6,113 nucleotides of DNA, from the NCBI GenBank assembly GCA_903907885.1, contig CAIVPY010000057.1, positions 1-6,113 of the forward strand, in the 5' to 3' direction. Below, one piece after another: positions 5,548 through 6,113 of this stretch (positions are counted from its first letter, which is position 1; each line of letters starts with the position of its first letter). The notes under the pieces were generated by a model. The model did no database searches, was not told the DNA's origin, and worked only from the letters and a program-made list of their open reading frames with translations. The stretch comes from an uncultured Bacteroidota bacterium (GTDB taxonomy: Bacteria; Bacteroidota; Bacteroidia; UKL13-3). Position numbers and translations under genes: made by a program.

Positions 5548-6113
5548 ATGAAAAAAATAAGCATTATTATGATAGCCGTGCTGAGCATTGCAGTATCATG
5601 TAAATCGAAAAAAGGCGCTAAAACTGTAACTGATAAAGCGTCTGGTATGAATGTTATCACTTTACCCTGTGATGAATTCAGATCTTCAACTGCAACTGCT
5701 TTCAGAGCTACCCAATCACAAAAAAGTTCTGATTTGTCTCTTTCACGTGAAAAAGCTTTGGTAGTGGCCAAGCAGCGTTTAGCTGGTTTGGTTGAAACCA
5801 AAATCACTTCAGTTACTGACCGTTACGCAGATGAGTACCAAACTGCTAATTCTTTGGAAATGAAAGGTAAATACAACAACCTAACTCGCGAGATTATCAG
5901 CCAACAGTTGAATGATGTAACTATCCTATGCGAAAAAACAGTACCAGAAAGTGATGGAAACTTTAGCACCTATGTGGCAGTAGAGATGAATAAAGATGCT
6001 TTGAAAAAGGCTTTGGAAAACAAAATCAGCGATAACGCCAAACTTAATATCGACTATGATAAAATGAAGTTTGAGCAGATATATAACGAAGAGATGAAGA
6101 AGTTAGATGACGC
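5548..6113 (+). CDS. LPP20-like lipoprotein, 3' end beyond the window
   Basis: The ATG at 5548 opens a frame that stays open for 188 codons to the right edge. Residues 1-17 (MKKISIIMIAVLSIAVS) are a short basic start and hydrophobic stretch, followed by Cys18, a relaxed lipobox (AVS-C), so a lipid-anchored envelope protein is likely. After the Cys comes KSKKGAK; there is no acidic export signal of the kind known for surface lipoproteins in some Bacteroidota, which suggests a periplasm-facing location (inference). Residues ~63-155 contain SREKALVVAKQRLAGLVETK, a later REIISQQLNDVTILCEKT and YVAVEMNKDALKKAL. This pattern resembles the LPP20 lipoprotein domain. The role of such proteins is largely unknown. 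The remaining part reads DYDKMKFEQIYNEEMKKLDD, a helical, charged C-terminal region still running at the edge. An 86-base gap separates it from the gene upstream, so it may have its own promoter. Confidence 0.85.
   Translation, partial: MKKISIIMIAVLSIAVSCKSKKGAKTVTDKASGMNVITLPCDEFRSSTATAFRATQSQKSSDLSLSREKALVVAKQRLAGLVETKITSVTDRYADEYQTANSLEMKGKYNNLTREIISQQLNDVTILCEKTVPESDGNFSTYVAVEMNKDALKKALENKISDNAKLNIDYDKMKFEQIYNEEMKKLDD

Noticed and set aside
5532..5807. Minus-strand open frame of 91 codons
   Set aside because: Antisense to the lipoprotein gene; its hydrophobic end is the complement of the signal peptide region.

Overview
The window most resembles chromosomal DNA of a member of the Bacteroidota. 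It is AT-rich. Start codons mostly lack a clear Shine-Dalgarno sequence. Several intergenic regions carry the Bacteroidota-type promoter pattern (TTTG at -33, TAnnTTTG at -7). The proteins read like Bacteroidota versions of their families. I cannot name a genus.

Layout: (1) 1-905 is an accessory-looking, very AT-rich left edge. Positions 1-278 hold the 3' ends of one or two broken or partial reading frames, including a C-terminal remnant of a small ParB-like family. Next comes an orphan acidic 146-residue protein gene on the minus strand (378-818). It has about 27% GC by hand count, against roughly 39% in sampled parts of the next gene, and a near-identical ~36-42 bp direct repeat lies on each side of it (301-342 and 861-902). 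(2) 910-2070, minus strand, is an iron-type alcohol/aldehyde dehydrogenase of the YqhD group. (3) 2071-2229 is a divergent intergenic region with a perfect 7-bp inverted repeat and a promoter for (4), a DEAD-box RNA helicase at 2230-3579 (+) that starts with TTG and has DEVD in motif II. (5) Cytidine deaminase (3581-4072, -) converges on the helicase with one base between stop codons. (6) A saccharopine-dehydrogenase-family reductase (4145-5461, +) diverges from the deaminase over a 72-base region with a good promoter match. (7) A lipoprotein gene with LPP20-like features begins at 5548 (+) and runs off the right end.

The housekeeping genes are mostly single transcription units in alternating orientation and do not form a pathway: aldehyde reduction, RNA remodelling, pyrimidine salvage, lysine/saccharopine metabolism and an envelope lipoprotein. 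No gene-free stretch exceeds 300 bases. No tRNA, rRNA, CRISPR array or transposase was seen. I found no convincing novel system. The part most worth following up is the repeat-flanked low-GC orphan gene at the left edge.
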